Source: Ligustrum vulgare
Taxonomy: Eukaryota; Streptophyta; Magnoliopsida; Lamiales; Oleaceae
Reading direction: 5' to 3'
DNA length: 64,000 nucleotides
Assembly (NCBI GenBank): GCA_963555705.1
Contig: OY743190.1
Span: forward strand, 36,810,929 to 36,874,928
Shown here one piece after another: positions 1-11,093 of this stretch (positions are counted from its first letter, which is position 1; every line of letters starts with the position of its first letter). A program made the translations under genes and the position numbers. Below the pieces are notes generated by a model. It did not search any database, had not been told where the DNA came from, and saw nothing but the letters and a program-made list of their open reading frames with translations.

Positions 1-702
1 AGCATGACAGAGAATATTCACCTTGCCCAGGAACTTCTAAAGCAGTATAATAGAAAACACATCTCTCCACGATGTATTTTCAATATTGATCTTAGAAAGG
101 CCTTTGACACCATAAGCTGGAGCTTTTTAAAGGAGGTACTCACGGGATTGGGATTTCCCATCATTTTTGTCAAATGGATTATGGAATGTATCACAACTCC
201 GACGTATTCTGTACGACTGAATGGGGATTTACATGGTTTCTTTCGTGGGGAGCGGGGGGAGCGGGGCATCAGACAGGGAGACCCTCTTTCTCCATTTCTC
301 TTTGTTCTTTGTCTTGAATATCTTTCAAGACTTTTGAGTACCGCCACTTCTGATTCGGAGTTTAACTTTCATCCCAAATGTGGTCAGCTGCGATTATCTC
401 ACCTAGCATTTGCGGATGATTTATTGCTTTTTGCTCGCGGAGATATTACCTCAGTTGAGATTCTTCTTCATTGCCTCCACAAGTTTGTAGAGGTGTCTGG
501 ATTAAAGATGAATGTCTTGAAGTCTTCTATTTTTACGGCAGGAATTGACGACGATACCTTGCAGCAAATCTTATCTCTTTCAAGTATCCCAAAGGGTATC
601 ATGCCTTTCAGATATCTTAGAATTCCCCTTGTGGCTGAGAAACTCAAGGTTACTCACTATGCTTCGTTCGTGGACAAGGTGGCCGAAGCTATCAAAGCAC
701 TA
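1..702 (+). pseudogene. LINE3: L1-type LINE reverse transcriptase fragment
   Basis: This open frame (4-720, of which only the part to about 700 is LINE) encodes the palm region of a plant L1-type reverse transcriptase, which would make cDNA of its own RNA at a nicked chromosomal site. Visible motifs are FNIDLRKAFD (motif A with the catalytic Asp), GIRQGDPLSPFLF and FADDLLLFARG (the YxDD-type active site). It is closest to LINE2 at 27171-31630 (shared GERGIRQGDPLSPF, EFNFHPKCGQL). A nine-base duplication gives GERGERGIRQ. The 5' part lies off the window. The 3' part stops abruptly at about 690-702, where A-type LTR sequence begins, so the last residues of the frame (LQHGSF) are not LINE. Thumb, C-terminal zinc finger and 3' UTR are missing, so it cannot be functional. 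Confidence 0.9.
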
Positions 703-1236
703 CAGCACGGGTCATTTTGAAATTGGCTCTTGATAGTCTGCATATTGTGCATTTCAGCACGGGTCTTCTTACTACTTTTCTTGTGCACATAAGGCACATG
801 TTATGCATAACATCATTTCTCTAGTAGCGGATTGGGCTCCCTCACAGAGCACTTACTCAATCATGTCCGCATACTCATAACATCATAATTATTTCCGAAG
901 AAATACATTCTCATCTCCTTTTCGTACAAAAAATATGACTTTCACAAGTCATGTGACATTCACATGCAATCATAATTTAAATCAATTAGTAGGGGCGAGT
1001 CTACCTCAAATCCGACGAGTGCAAAGTTGAGCGGGAATGACTTCAATTTCTTTAATTCTCCGTACGCTTCGTCTTAGCCAATAAGACACCTTAGTCTTTA
1101 GAAATTTATAGTTTAAAAATAATAATTTACAATTTGAGGACTGAAATTGATGTTTTGAAAGTTTAGGGACTAAAATGAATATCTTTGAAAGTTGAGGGAC
1201 TAAAATGAATACTTTTGAAATTTGAGATTTATAAAT

Positions 1237-1267
<31 letters not shown>

Positions 1268-3385
1268 TATCATTTTAAATCAATATGTACAAAATCGAAA
1301 AGACTTTAAAATATGGAGCTTAAATAATTGCTTTTAAACATTTGAGGAATAAAATGTAAATCTTTTAAAACTTAGGCTTAAAATCAAACAAAGTAAATTA
1401 TCGGGACTGAAATAAAATGAGTTTGATAATTAGGGCTAAAATAATAACTTTTGAAAGATGAGGGACCAAATTGAATATTTTTGGAAGTTGAGGGACTAAA
1501 ATGTAAATTTTCCAAAAGTTGGGTCGAAACTCAAAATAAATATTACTATATGGCTGAAATAATATATTTTAAAAATGAAAGGGCTGATTAAAATCATTTA
1601 GAACTTAAGGGACTGAAATAATAGTTTAAAACTGAAAGGACTGAAATAAAACATTTTAAAAACTTTAGGGACTGAAATGATCACTTTTCAAACTTGGGGA
1701 CTGACGTGCAAATTCTGGAAAATTATTAAATTATCAGATCTCTCTCTCTCTTCCTACCATTTCGATCTAAAATTCAGACGAGAGAGAGACGAGCAAAAGA
1801 AAAACGAGAGACATGCGAAAAAGGGGAGAAGACCGGTGGTTACTGCCGGTGATTTCGCCGGCGAAATCCAACGCAAGGTGCGGTGAGGGGAGTTAAAGGC
1901 TGGGGATTGAAGATTAAGGGTTCAGTGCGAGTTGGGTGTGAGAAATTGAGACGAAGCCGCTGCTTAAATCGCGATTTCCCGGCGAAGAAACAGCCGGTGG
2001 TTGAGGTAAGTAATGGGTTTTGTTCATTCTTGGTTTTGGGTTTTGATTTTGAGGGTATATCAAGTTGGGACCGAGGATTGTAGTGTGCGAGTTTCTGATT
2101 TGGGTGCAGGGTGGTTTGTGCAGGTTTGGATGGGATGATGATGGTGATTGAGGGTAGTGAACTTGTGATGGTGGGGTGTTTATTGTGTGATAAATCTTGG
2201 AGTAAGGATGAAGAGGTCAGTGGTGATTCAAATTGTGCAGGTGATGTTGAGTTGTGAAGTTTGAGTGTTCGATTGATGCGGTGGTGTGTACGAATCCCTC
2301 ATACAGATTGTGGTTTGGCTGCTGGGATTGTGGATGGCTCGGTGGTGGTTGGATTGGTGATTGATGGCCATGACTGCAACGGGGCTGAGTTTGTTGTTGG
2401 AAGTGGAATTGCAGTTGGGAGTGATCTGTGGTGATGGTGGTGTTGAGATGAGGCGAAATGTGATGATTGATGATGATGATTGGATTCTTGGGTTGAAGGT
2501 CGATTTGTGTATTGTGGTTGTGCAGTGGGTGGTGAGGATCATGATGGTGATTGCAGTGAGGTTGGCTGGCTTCATGAATTGGTAAATTGGTGATGGTGAT
2601 GAATTTGATTACAGTGGTTCGGTTGGTGATGAAGGTGATGAGTAGGATTATAGAGGATGGGTGATGATGAATTGTGGTGAAAAACATCATGATTTGGAGG
2701 ATGGTGGAGACATAATTGATTTGTTTATTGTGGGATTTAGGTGGTGGTTTGAAATGATGGGGTTGATGCTCGGGTGTGATTTGTGCAGAGGGAGAGAAGA
2801 TGGAATAAAAATTGAAGGTGGGGGAAGAAAATGTCTTAAAGGAAAAGAGAGAGAAAAAGAAATGTTTAATAGAAGACATCATAATTTGGGAGGGGAATCA
2901 TTGAATATAACATGATTTAGTGGAACATGATAGAAATGATTTCTTGAGGTTGGGTATCAATGAAAGTGAGAGATCATATGAAATAAGCGAGAATGGTGAG
3001 AATTAGTTGGAAATACTTTGATTAAGAATTGTATTTAAAACAGATATATTTTGGACTGAAAATATATTTGAGAATAAATAAATTTTGAGATAAAATTGAA
3101 TTACGTATTTGGACTTGAAATAATTTGAATAAGGAAAATTGAGATATTTTTACTGAATTTGGAATTCAAACTGATTTTGAAAATAATACTTTAAATAAAT
3201 AATTAAAATAATATAATTTTAGAAATTCGTAATTTAATTTAAAAATCGAATAAATTCGATATTTCTTGACTTGGCTAGACGAATCCGTCGCGGCGTTAAC
3301 TTCAAAATAATTGGTGAAATAGTAGCGACACAATTTTCTAAATATTAAAAATTATAAAATTGTGTAAAAATTCTTGGTCGCTACA
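703..3385 (-). mobile_element. 3' LTR of element A1 (3' end truncated)
   Basis: Long terminal repeat in minus orientation. Its 5' terminus is exact: the plus strand ends GGTCGCTACA at 3385, the complement of TGTAGCGACC. It matches the other LTR of A1 (7488-13208 without its nested insert) almost base for base. About 550 bp of the 3' end is missing, replaced by the LINE3 junction near 700. Inside are irregular repeats of the type 'gagggactaaaatga' (about 1130-1700), an (AT)n run near 1247-1270 and a TGATGGTG-rich stretch (2100-2700). That last stretch yields long histidine-rich frames which I do not call as genes. Confidence 0.85.
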
Positions 3386-3402
3386 AACTTACCCCCTTAA
3401 AA

Positions 3403-3620
3403 TAATTTCGTCCTCGAAATTAAACTTACTCGATCTTTGATATCTGGATACTTAATCAGAACTTCTTCTTCTTTCTTTCTCTTAGGTAGTCTCATCGCTA
3501 CCATATATAACTCATTGGACTTTGACTAAATGCATCACTTTGTTTTCTTAAGAACATGAACTTTTCTATCAATAATAGACATATGTGTCTACTCATACAT
3601 TCTTCTGAATCATAAGTGGC
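3403..3620 (-). pseudogene. Decayed integrase C-terminal remnant (A1)
   Basis: Next to the polypurine tract, the text 'gaggacgaaattattttaag' (minus strand) and the following 200 bases track the pol 3' end of element C, including the stretches matching 44820-44930. No frame stays open. It is the only visible pol remnant in A1 and points to descent from a Tekay/Del-like chromovirus. Confidence 0.6.
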
Positions 3621-4714
3621 TGAGATTCATCATTCTTTGAATTCCAAAAACAACATAACTTATGGATGGTCGACTTATTTCATAATCTCAACACATCATC
3701 ACCTTAAATTCTCGACCTAAGAAAATCACATTATTCCTTATAATTATTTCTTGTACCTTTTATATACAAATGTCCTTATGACAATCATCATTATCTCACA
3801 ATCTCAAACATTAAATCACATGTTCCCAATTTCTCACTTTAAATAAATGGTTACTCTTTTAAGGTATCTCACCATAAAGTATTTTCCAATATCTCTTATT
3901 TATGATAACTGACTATTCCCAATAATCATATTACCTGTAAATTCAACAAACGGTAAATGGTTTTCCTAACCATCACAAAGGTCTAACATGTAAGCTCTCG
4001 ACATAGCCTTTAAACTCTGTATACATAAATATTTACTAAATACTTAAGTCATTTTTCTATAATCCAAATGACATCACGTCTCTTCACTGATCTCTGTAAA
4101 CCCGTTACAAAATCCATGAAAAATTCTCTCCAAAATTCAATAAATCTTTAATATATCAAACCATAATAATTTGTCATCTCTAAAACTTCCTATCACCAAA
4201 TATCACAAAAAAAAAAAAAAAATTAAAACAATCATCTGAATATTCTTTCTATGTAATATATCCAAACATATTATTCACCAATAATATCATTAGCTTATCT
4301 TTTCCAATATTTGTAACCCAAAATCCAGTAAACAAAAATCTCCCAAAACTAAGATTATTCACTCAATTGTCACAACATTTCCCGCAAGGTATTTATTTCA
4401 CTTATACATACTTACGAATTCTGATTCAATACGGTCCTCATTATGCTTTCATGTATTCCCATATCATCTCACTATACCTTGATCATTATTATACCTAAAA
4501 TATCAGTACCAAAATCCAAGAAAATATTCCATATCTCCAATCTTATCATAAAATCTTCCTTTATCGAGAAAAGTGAACAGCGCATTAAATCTTGTCTCCT
4601 CTTTTCATTATTCTATTCCGCGCTTTCTTGCTGGACACATTATCATATGGATCCACTCAGCTCCTTTATACCTTTAAATAGATCGTGTTGGGAAGAGGTT
4701 GATTCATCAAAAAT

Positions 4715-5266
4715 ATGGATATCATCCTTTCTAACATCCGCAAGTATTATTCCAATCTTCCTATGAATGATCTGAGAAAAATTTATAGAATTAGGCTCGA
4801 AAGGTTGAGGTTGCTGATGACTCATGGTATTCCAGAAGATGTTCGCTGGTTGATCGAAGCAAAAGTTTGACTAGCTGGTGAATTACCATTGACATTTTCT
4901 AAACACGTGCCTAGTTTAGGCAAAAGCACTTTCGCAAAGAAACGAAGAGCAAAAAGGCTGAATGGTTGCTACAAATGTGCTCGTTGGAACTGTGATACTC
5001 GTTGCAAAACAGTAGGATATTCTTCTCACAATAGGGATGATAAAATCGAATTCATAAAGGGTGGACTGAGTAAGGAGTCTTTGGATGATATTTGATTGAC
5101 TCTTGAGACGCACCCAAGTGGGTATGTGCAACGTGAACTGCTTTCCTTATACGCTCAATTTAACAAGGATAAAGACCATTATAATCTTGAAAATATAATA
5201 GCAAAAGATCCTGTTTTCCAGTCTGTTTTACAAAATGAGGTTTCTGGCAAATCCGCATTGATATAA
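4715..5266 (+). pseudogene. Broken ORF resembling a plant RNA-virus cysteine-rich nucleic-acid-binding protein
   Basis: One frame from ATG 4715 to TAA 5264-5266 (about 183 codons) is interrupted by just two in-frame TGA codons, at 4868-4870 and 5093-5095. The middle shows STFAKKRRAKR followed by a cysteine cluster, C-x2-C-x4-C-x3-C (GCYKCARWNCDTRC). This layout, a basic arginine-rich stretch then a small zinc-binding cluster, is that of the nucleic-acid-binding proteins encoded near the 3' end of carlaviruses and related Betaflexiviridae. In those viruses they bind RNA and act as silencing suppressors. The tail after the second TGA is not recognised. The reading depends on motif resemblance only. 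It is not an ORF of the host retroelement, which runs on the other strand. It lies 305 bp upstream of LOG on the same strand. Confidence 0.5.
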
Positions 5267-5571
5267 GGTAAATCTCTTGATACATAATTAAAATATTTTG
5301 CTATTTTTCTTTCACGCATTTTGATAAAAGTTGGTTTAAAATATAATTTCCTTTCTCGAGTTTTGGTAAAGCTGGAAATAAATCACCGAAAGGTGAAAGC
5401 TTTGATACGTTTTCAAAAGTAGGTCGATTTTGTCAAAAGTAAATCTTTACTCTTTTCAGAAGATAATCAGAAATAGTGTAGTTTTTCTGCTTTAAATAGC
5501 CAAACATTTTCATAGTTTAGGCATCCCAAAATAATATTTCTTCGTAAGTTTTCCCTTCTTTACTTTCAAAA

Positions 5572-6138
5572 ATGGAAGGATCAAAACTTCGACAGATCAA
5601 AACAATTTGTGTATTTTGTGGATCAAAAGTGGGGAAAGGCTTTGGGTATCTAGAAGCAGCAGTAGATCTTGGTAAGAAACTGGGGGAGAAAGGTATCACT
5701 CTTGTGTATGGGGGTGGTAGCAGTGGTCTAATGGGTTGTGTTTCCCAATCCGCTCTCGCAGAGAAAGTAAAAGTGATCGGTGTTATACATGTCCCTTTGG
5801 TAGATGTTGCAGGCAAAACACGAGGGCATGAAGTACAAACCTTATCCATCCATGAACGCATAACTTGTATGCTATATGGTTCTGATGCCTTTATAGCCCT
5901 GCCCGGAGGTTTTGGTACCTTAGAAGAAATCTTTAATATTACCTCGTGGGCTCAACTAGATCTCCATACTAAGCCTATTGGGCTTTTGAATGTTAACAAT
6001 TTCTTTGATGGTCTGTTAACCTTTCTTGATTATGCTGTGGAACAGGGATTCATCTCTCCATTTTCCAGAAGGCTCCTTATTTCTGCTCCTACTATTGATG
6101 AACTACTGGATAAGCTGCAGTCATATATCTCAATATAA
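5572..6138 (+). CDS. LOG: LOG-like cytokinin riboside 5'-monophosphate phosphoribohydrolase
   Basis: LOG enzymes release active cytokinin base from cytokinin nucleotides in one step, yielding ribose 5-phosphate. Plant forms are cytosolic or nuclear, and usually about 200-230 aa. This frame gives 188 aa and looks complete: CVFCGS at 13-18, the nucleotide loop GGGSSGLMG at 47-55, HER at 94-96 and the family signature PGGFGTLEE at 111-119 (canonical PGGxGTxxE, with the catalytic Glu). HERITCM replaces the commoner HERKAEM, so it belongs to a divergent plant LOG branch. ATG 5572 has A at -3 and G at +4. There is no intron, although many plant LOG genes have several, which suggests a retro-copied gene. 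It lies inside LTR element A1 and antisense to it. No coding damage is seen. Expression is unknown. Confidence 0.88.
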   Translation: MEGSKLRQIKTICVFCGSKVGKGFGYLEAAVDLGKKLGEKGITLVYGGGSSGLMGCVSQSALAEKVKVIGVIHVPLVDVAGKTRGHEVQTLSIHERITCMLYGSDAFIALPGGFGTLEEIFNITSWAQLDLHTKPIGLLNVNNFFDGLLTFLDYAVEQGFISPFSRRLLISAPTIDELLDKLQSYISI

Positions 6139-6239
6139 GATCCAGCAGGGGTTAAGATAGATTGGTCGGAAGGAAGGGGAATCAAGCGAAAATGGAGTCC
6201 GGTTAATGTAAACTTAACTTTGTGAACCCAAGAATAGAT

Positions 6240-6470
6240 GGTGGTAGAGTACGAAGTATTCTTACTCTCGAGACACACCTTAAATTTCTAGGTTTTTCTT
6301 AATGTTTAAATCTTGTGTGTACCTCAAAGGTTCCAGGTGGTAGATTACGGAGTATTCTTACTCTCAAAACAAACCTCTTTGAAGGTTTCTATATTTCCTC
6401 AAAAGGTTAGAGGTGGTAGGATACGGCTACTCCGGAAACACATCTCTCACTTTGAGGATTATCCCATGTT
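6240..6470 (+). repeat. Three imperfect tandem units downstream of LOG
   Basis: 'ggtggtag' followed by a similar ~40-base stretch recurs at 6240, 6336 and 6412. The first two units share 'agtattcttactctc'; the third is more diverged. Spacing is 96 then 76 bases. The array lies in the LOG 3' flank and ends before shared A-type sequence resumes near 6550. Function unknown. Confidence 0.6.
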
Positions 6471-7449
6471 TTTCTCTTTTGCTTTGTGTGTTTCATGTAT
6501 TCCTTTCCAGTGTGACTCTTGTGTGTTCTCCTTATGAGAAAATAATGAAATCTCTGTTATCATCTACTATATCTCGTTTGTGATGTAAATGAACTTGTAA
6601 GTCTAATCTCAATTCTCTTAGTAGTTGCATACCATATTATGCTCTTAATTCCAAACGATAAAATTCTAGGCAAAGTCTCCCTTGTAATTTGGACTTATCC
6701 AAATCGTAAGTATACTTCATAACTCACAATAATAAATAACTCCACATTTGATCACAACGATCTAAAAATTGATCAAAATTTCAACAAACTTCAATATCAT
6801 CAAAAATATTCCAAAAAATCAATTCATAATTCCTCAACATAGAAATTTCAAATCATAATTTCTAATATCACAATATCAAGTCCTTAATTCTCAATAATTA
6901 AGAGATAAGTCTTTAAATCTTTAACTTCAAAATTCTTCTCATAAAAATCTCAACATCTCATCAAAACTTCATAAACTGGCTTTCTCATACTTAGTGCCAT
7001 GTCTAAAATCAATTATGCAAAGTCCATCTAGGGTTCATCATTTCTAGACTCGAGGACAAAAATTATTTTGAAAATCATTCTTAAGTCATATTATTCCCAT
7101 TATGCTCAACACTCGTTCTCTTTGTGAATTTTTTTTCATTATAATTCAAAACTCATTTCTTTCTGAAAAATTTCTCATTATGCTTCAAAACACATATCTT
7201 TCTTTCTTTCTTTCTGAAAATTTCTCGTTATGCTTCCAAAAAACATTTCTTTCTCATGCATATAAGCAAGTAAGTTATGACAAGCATAACAAAATCATTA
7301 AATTAAGTATCCGAATACTGAAAGAACTTTAAACATCATAAACTTCTTTACCTCGGAGTTGGTGGAACGAAATGATGGCAGTGGATATCTTCATCAATAA
7401 AAATCTCATAATGGAAAATATTTCTTGAAAATTCTTTTTGAAAATTTTT

Positions 7450-7487
7450 CCAGTCTACAGAAACGCAGACTGGCTCTGATACCAAAC
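7450..7487 (-). promoter_or_regulatory. A1 primer-binding site with adjacent stem-loop
   Basis: The minus strand reads TGGTATCAGAGC (plus 7473-7484), the standard plant primer-binding site pairing with the initiator-Met tRNA 3' end, three bases from the LTR end. Directly downstream in element sense is the perfect inverted repeat CCAGTCT / AGACTGG (plus 7450-7456 and 7467-7473). The same arrangement occurs in A2, B1/B2 and C. Confidence 0.85.
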
Positions 7488-7909
7488 TATAGCGCCCCGA
7501 GTTCCGTATACCCGGTTCACCACGTCATTTTCTGATCTAATTTTTCGAATAATATTTTTGCGAAAAAATAATTGAAATTCATTTATAGCAACATTAAATA
7601 AATTGTAATGGTCGATAAAATTTAAAACATTTATGAAACAGTTTGAAATAGTAAATCGAACCATTAATATTGTAAAGAAATTTACAATGTCATAATTTCT
7701 CAAATAAATGAAGTTCTCAAAACTTTCAACCTTTTATCGATTATTGCCACCATCGTCCATCACTTGCCACCATCTCCGAAATCTGCAAAACTGTTAAAAG
7801 TGTAGTGAGCATTTCATAAATGAAATACTCAGTAGACTCATCGCCAATTAATTAATCTACAAGATAATTGAACACATAAATGTCGGCTCTTTAGAAAACG
7901 GCTCTTGGT

Positions 7910-8085
7910 AGTCTCCATATTTTGCATTATAGCACGGGTCATTTTGAAAATCATAGGCTCTTTGAAATTGGCTCTTGATAGTCTCATATTGTGCATTACA
8001 ACACATGTCATTTTGAAAATCATAGGCTCTTTGAAATTGGCTCTTGATAGTCTGCATATTGTGCATTTCAGTACGGGTCTTCTTA
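7910..8085 (-). repeat. ~69-bp tandem repeat in the A1 LTR
   Basis: About 2.5 copies of a ~69-bp unit starting 'ggctcttggtagtct' or 'ggctcttgatagtct' and running through 'gtcattttgaaaatcatagg'. Copy number varies between LTRs: one at 703 and at 36860, about two at 13340-13450, nearly three here. Confidence 0.75.
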
Positions 8086-8385
8086 CTACTTTTCTTGTGC
8101 ACATAAGGCACATGTTATGCATAACATCATTTCACTAGTAGCGGATTGGGCTCCCTCACAGAGCACTTACTCAATCATGTCCGCATACTCATAACATCAT
8201 AATTATTTCCAAAGAAATACATTCTCATCTCCTTTTCGTACAAAAAATATGACTTTCACAAGTCATGTGACATTCACATGCAATCATAATTTAAATCAAT
8301 TAATAGGGGCGAGTCTACCTCAAATCCGACGAGTGCAAAGTTGAGCGGGAATGACTTCAATTTCTTTAATTCTCCGTACGTTTCG

Positions 8386-10865
8386 TGTAGCGACCAAGAA
8401 TTTTCGTAATTTTATTCAAATAAATATTTTTATTTTAAAAACGTGTCGCTTCGACTTTACTCATTCATTCATTTATTTTTAAAAACGTGATCGTCTAGCC
8501 GACGAAGTAAAATTTTATTTTAAATTTATCTTAGTCAAATTCGAGTCCAATTAAAGTGAATCATTTTCAGTATTTGTCCTTAAGTCCAGATTTCAATTTT
8601 TAATAGATTATCCAAATTATTTTGATTTTATGTCCAAGTCCAAGTATTAATTATATTATGTCCCAATTTTAAATGTTTTAATCCAATCCAACTTATCGAG
8701 CCCAAATGTTTTTACTAATCATTCAAGCCCATTTAGAAAATCCAATAAATCATCTTTGGCCCAAAATTTTGACAGCAAGATTTAAGATTTCCTAGTTTAA
8801 CAGATTTTAATTTCCAAAATTCTTCAACAATGTTTCCAATCTTCACAAGCACTTTCCATACCACATGTACTCAGAATTTCCAACGGAATTTCCTTTGGTT
8901 TTCCCCCATTACAGATTTAACCCTAAGTTTCCATGTTTAACACAAAATCAACCATTAAGTAGAACCAACTACCTTCAGCCCACGACACACACAAACCTGT
9001 AACTCAAGGTATGCACTTCCCTAACTTCATTCTGCCAACCACCAAGCCTCATACCCGACAGCCTGCAACACAAACCACAACCAAACTGCTGTCAACACCA
9101 ATTTCACAAGCCAAACCTTCCACCACCACTTGAACGACAACCATCACCATTGCTGGAAGCTAACCAATCTAACCAAGATACAACCCAGCCGCCACAACCG
9201 ACTCCACTACCAAACGCCCACTGCCACAAATCCAAACACCATCACCATGCTACCATACTGCCACCAGCATCGCCTAAACTGAATCCCCACCATATCCCCA
9301 CCACCTCAAAGCATCGTGTAATACCATCACCACCACCACCACATGAAAACCGTAGCTGGCCACCTCTGTTCCTCCAACAAATTCACCCAATCAAAACCCA
9401 AAACCCAGAATTAATTAACCAACAACCTACCTTCATCACCGTTGGCCTTCGTTGTCGGAATTTAGCCGGAAATCGCCGCCCCAAAATCTGAATTTCAGCC
9501 TCGGTTTTCCTTCGTTCAGCACCCAAAGACCACCTCCGCCGCCGCCAAGTGATGGCGGCAGCACCGCTTCCAAGTCGCCGGCGCAGGAGCGCCGATAATT
9601 TGACCGGCGGGTGACTGCTGTCGGAGGGGCACCCGTCGCCCCTCTTCCCTCCAGGCTCTCTCTCTCTCTAACGAGTTTAGTGAGAGAGAGAGTTGAGAGA
9701 TATAGATAAATATATATTTTTGAAAAGTTACCAATTTAGTCCCTTATGTTTCAAAATCTTTTATTTCAGTCCTTATAATGTTTAAAATGTCTTGTTTCAG
9801 CCCTTATTCTTAAATTAAGTTATTTAGTTTTAAAATATTTATATTTAGTCCCAAATTTTCAATTGAGTCTATTTTTTTTACCCTAAGTTTCTGCTGAAAT
9901 CTAATTTGGTCCTAAACTTTTTGAGTTGGTCAATTCAGTTCCTAATTTCAATTAATTTTACAAATTAGTCCCCAAGTTTTAAAATAATCAATTTCAGCCC
10001 TTAAGTTTTAAATGAGTTTTAATCAGCCCTTTCATTTTGAAAATCAATTATTTCAGCCCTATAGTTTAATATTCGTTTTGAGTTTCAACTCAACTTTCAA
10101 AGTATTCATTTTAGTCCCTCAACTTTCTAAGTATCATTTCAGTCCCTAAAGTTCAAAGTCATTTAAATCAGTTTCTAAAGTATTAAATTGGACTTATCAT
10201 TTTAAGTTATGCTGGATGAGGCGCGAGAGAATTAGAAGTATTTTCCAGTTTGCTCAATACTCGAGAAATTAAGGTAGACTCTTATCTACAAATTTACGTT
10301 TTTCAAAAGTGCGCATCAATGATTATTTGGATTATAAGTTTAGCATGTATGATTGTGTTCATGAGAATTACTTGCTTTCTGAGCATGAGACTATGTTACG
10401 AGAATTTACTTGCTTAAATGCATGAGACTTGAACTTGTATGTTAATTACTTGTTCATGAGAATACTGGTGATTGTTAGACACCTGAGACTTGAATATCAT
10501 GATTATGTGTTGATTTATAATGTTAAATGATTATTATGCGCGAGTCTACTGAGTATTTCTTTGAAATACTCATGTTTTCCAAAACAAATTTTGCAGATGA
10601 CGGAATCGGCGGCGAGGCGTGCGATGGTGGCAATTATTGAGATTTAAGAAATGTTTCTATTTAAACTCATTTATTACATGTTGTTTCCAAATTTATTTCC
10701 AAATCATTTCAATATTCGAATTGTTGACCTTTTGGGTCAAACTTTATAAAATTATGTGAAGTAAAATTTCAACTGTTGTTTTATTTTTCGCTAAATTATT
10801 ATTTTTAAAGTCAATTTTAAAGGACGAAGTTGCGTCCCGAGCTCCACGGAAACCGTGGCGTTACA
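8386..10865 (+). mobile_element. Solo LTR (2480 bp) nested in the A1 LTR
   Basis: Starts TGTAGCGACC, ends GTGGCGTTACA, and is flanked by TTTCG (8381-8385) and CTTCG (10866-10870), a 5-bp target duplication with one change. The uninterrupted site is seen in the sister LTR near 1060-1080 (CTTCGTCTTAGCC). Both termini plus a duplication and no internal domain mean a full element inserted and then collapsed by LTR-LTR recombination. It has 'cagtccct' type repeats at 9735-10180. The region 8990-9650 yields proline- and histidine-rich frames with no recognisable protein. Confidence 0.92.
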
Positions 10866-11028
10866 CTTCGTCTTAGCCAATAAGTCACCTTAGTCTTTAG
10901 AAATTTATAGTTTAAAAATAATAATTTACAATTTGAGGACTGAAATTAATGTTTTGAAAGTTTAGGGACTAAAATGAATATCTTTGAAAGTTGAGGGACT
11001 AAAATGAATACTTTTGAAATTTGAGATT

Positions 11029-11033
<5 letters not shown>

Positions 11034-11088
<55 letters not shown>
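11034..11088. repeat. (AT)n microsatellite in LTR
   Basis: About 27 uninterrupted TA repeats. The same LTR position is short at 1247-1270 and about 20 repeats at 14185-14226, so it varies between copies. Confidence 0.95.

Positions 11089-11093
<5 letters not shown>

Larger units (their letters stand above)
3386..7487 (-). mobile_element. Interior of A1, a non-autonomous Ty3-type LTR element
   Basis: The interior runs from a polypurine tract (3386-3402; minus strand has TTAAGGGGGTAAG) to the primer-binding site (7473-7484). It codes for no intact retrotransposon protein. 3403-3620 aligns by eye with the integrase C-terminus of element C (44770-44960) but is full of stops. 3620-4330 and 6550-7060 are AT-rich non-coding sequence shared with A2 and B2. 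7060-7440 is leader with T-rich runs. About 4330-6545 is absent from A2 and is the foreign cassette described separately. With no gag or pol, A1 would have needed proteins supplied by another element. Confidence 0.75.

Noticed and set aside
2217..2882. 221-aa histidine-rich frame, repeated with the same length at 12039-12704, on the LTR sense strand
   Set aside because: It is encoded by TGATGGTG-type low-complexity LTR sequence, is present twice because the two LTRs of A1 are near-identical, has no domain, and is not kept open in A2.
4443..4766. 107-aa frame upstream of the virus-like ORF
   Set aside because: It overlaps that ORF's start in another frame, has no motif I can identify, and its first half is AT-rich. 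A coat-protein remnant was considered but not supported.
9150..9491. 113-aa Pro/His-rich frame in the solo LTR
   Set aside because: Low-complexity LTR sequence with no counterpart kept open in other LTR copies.
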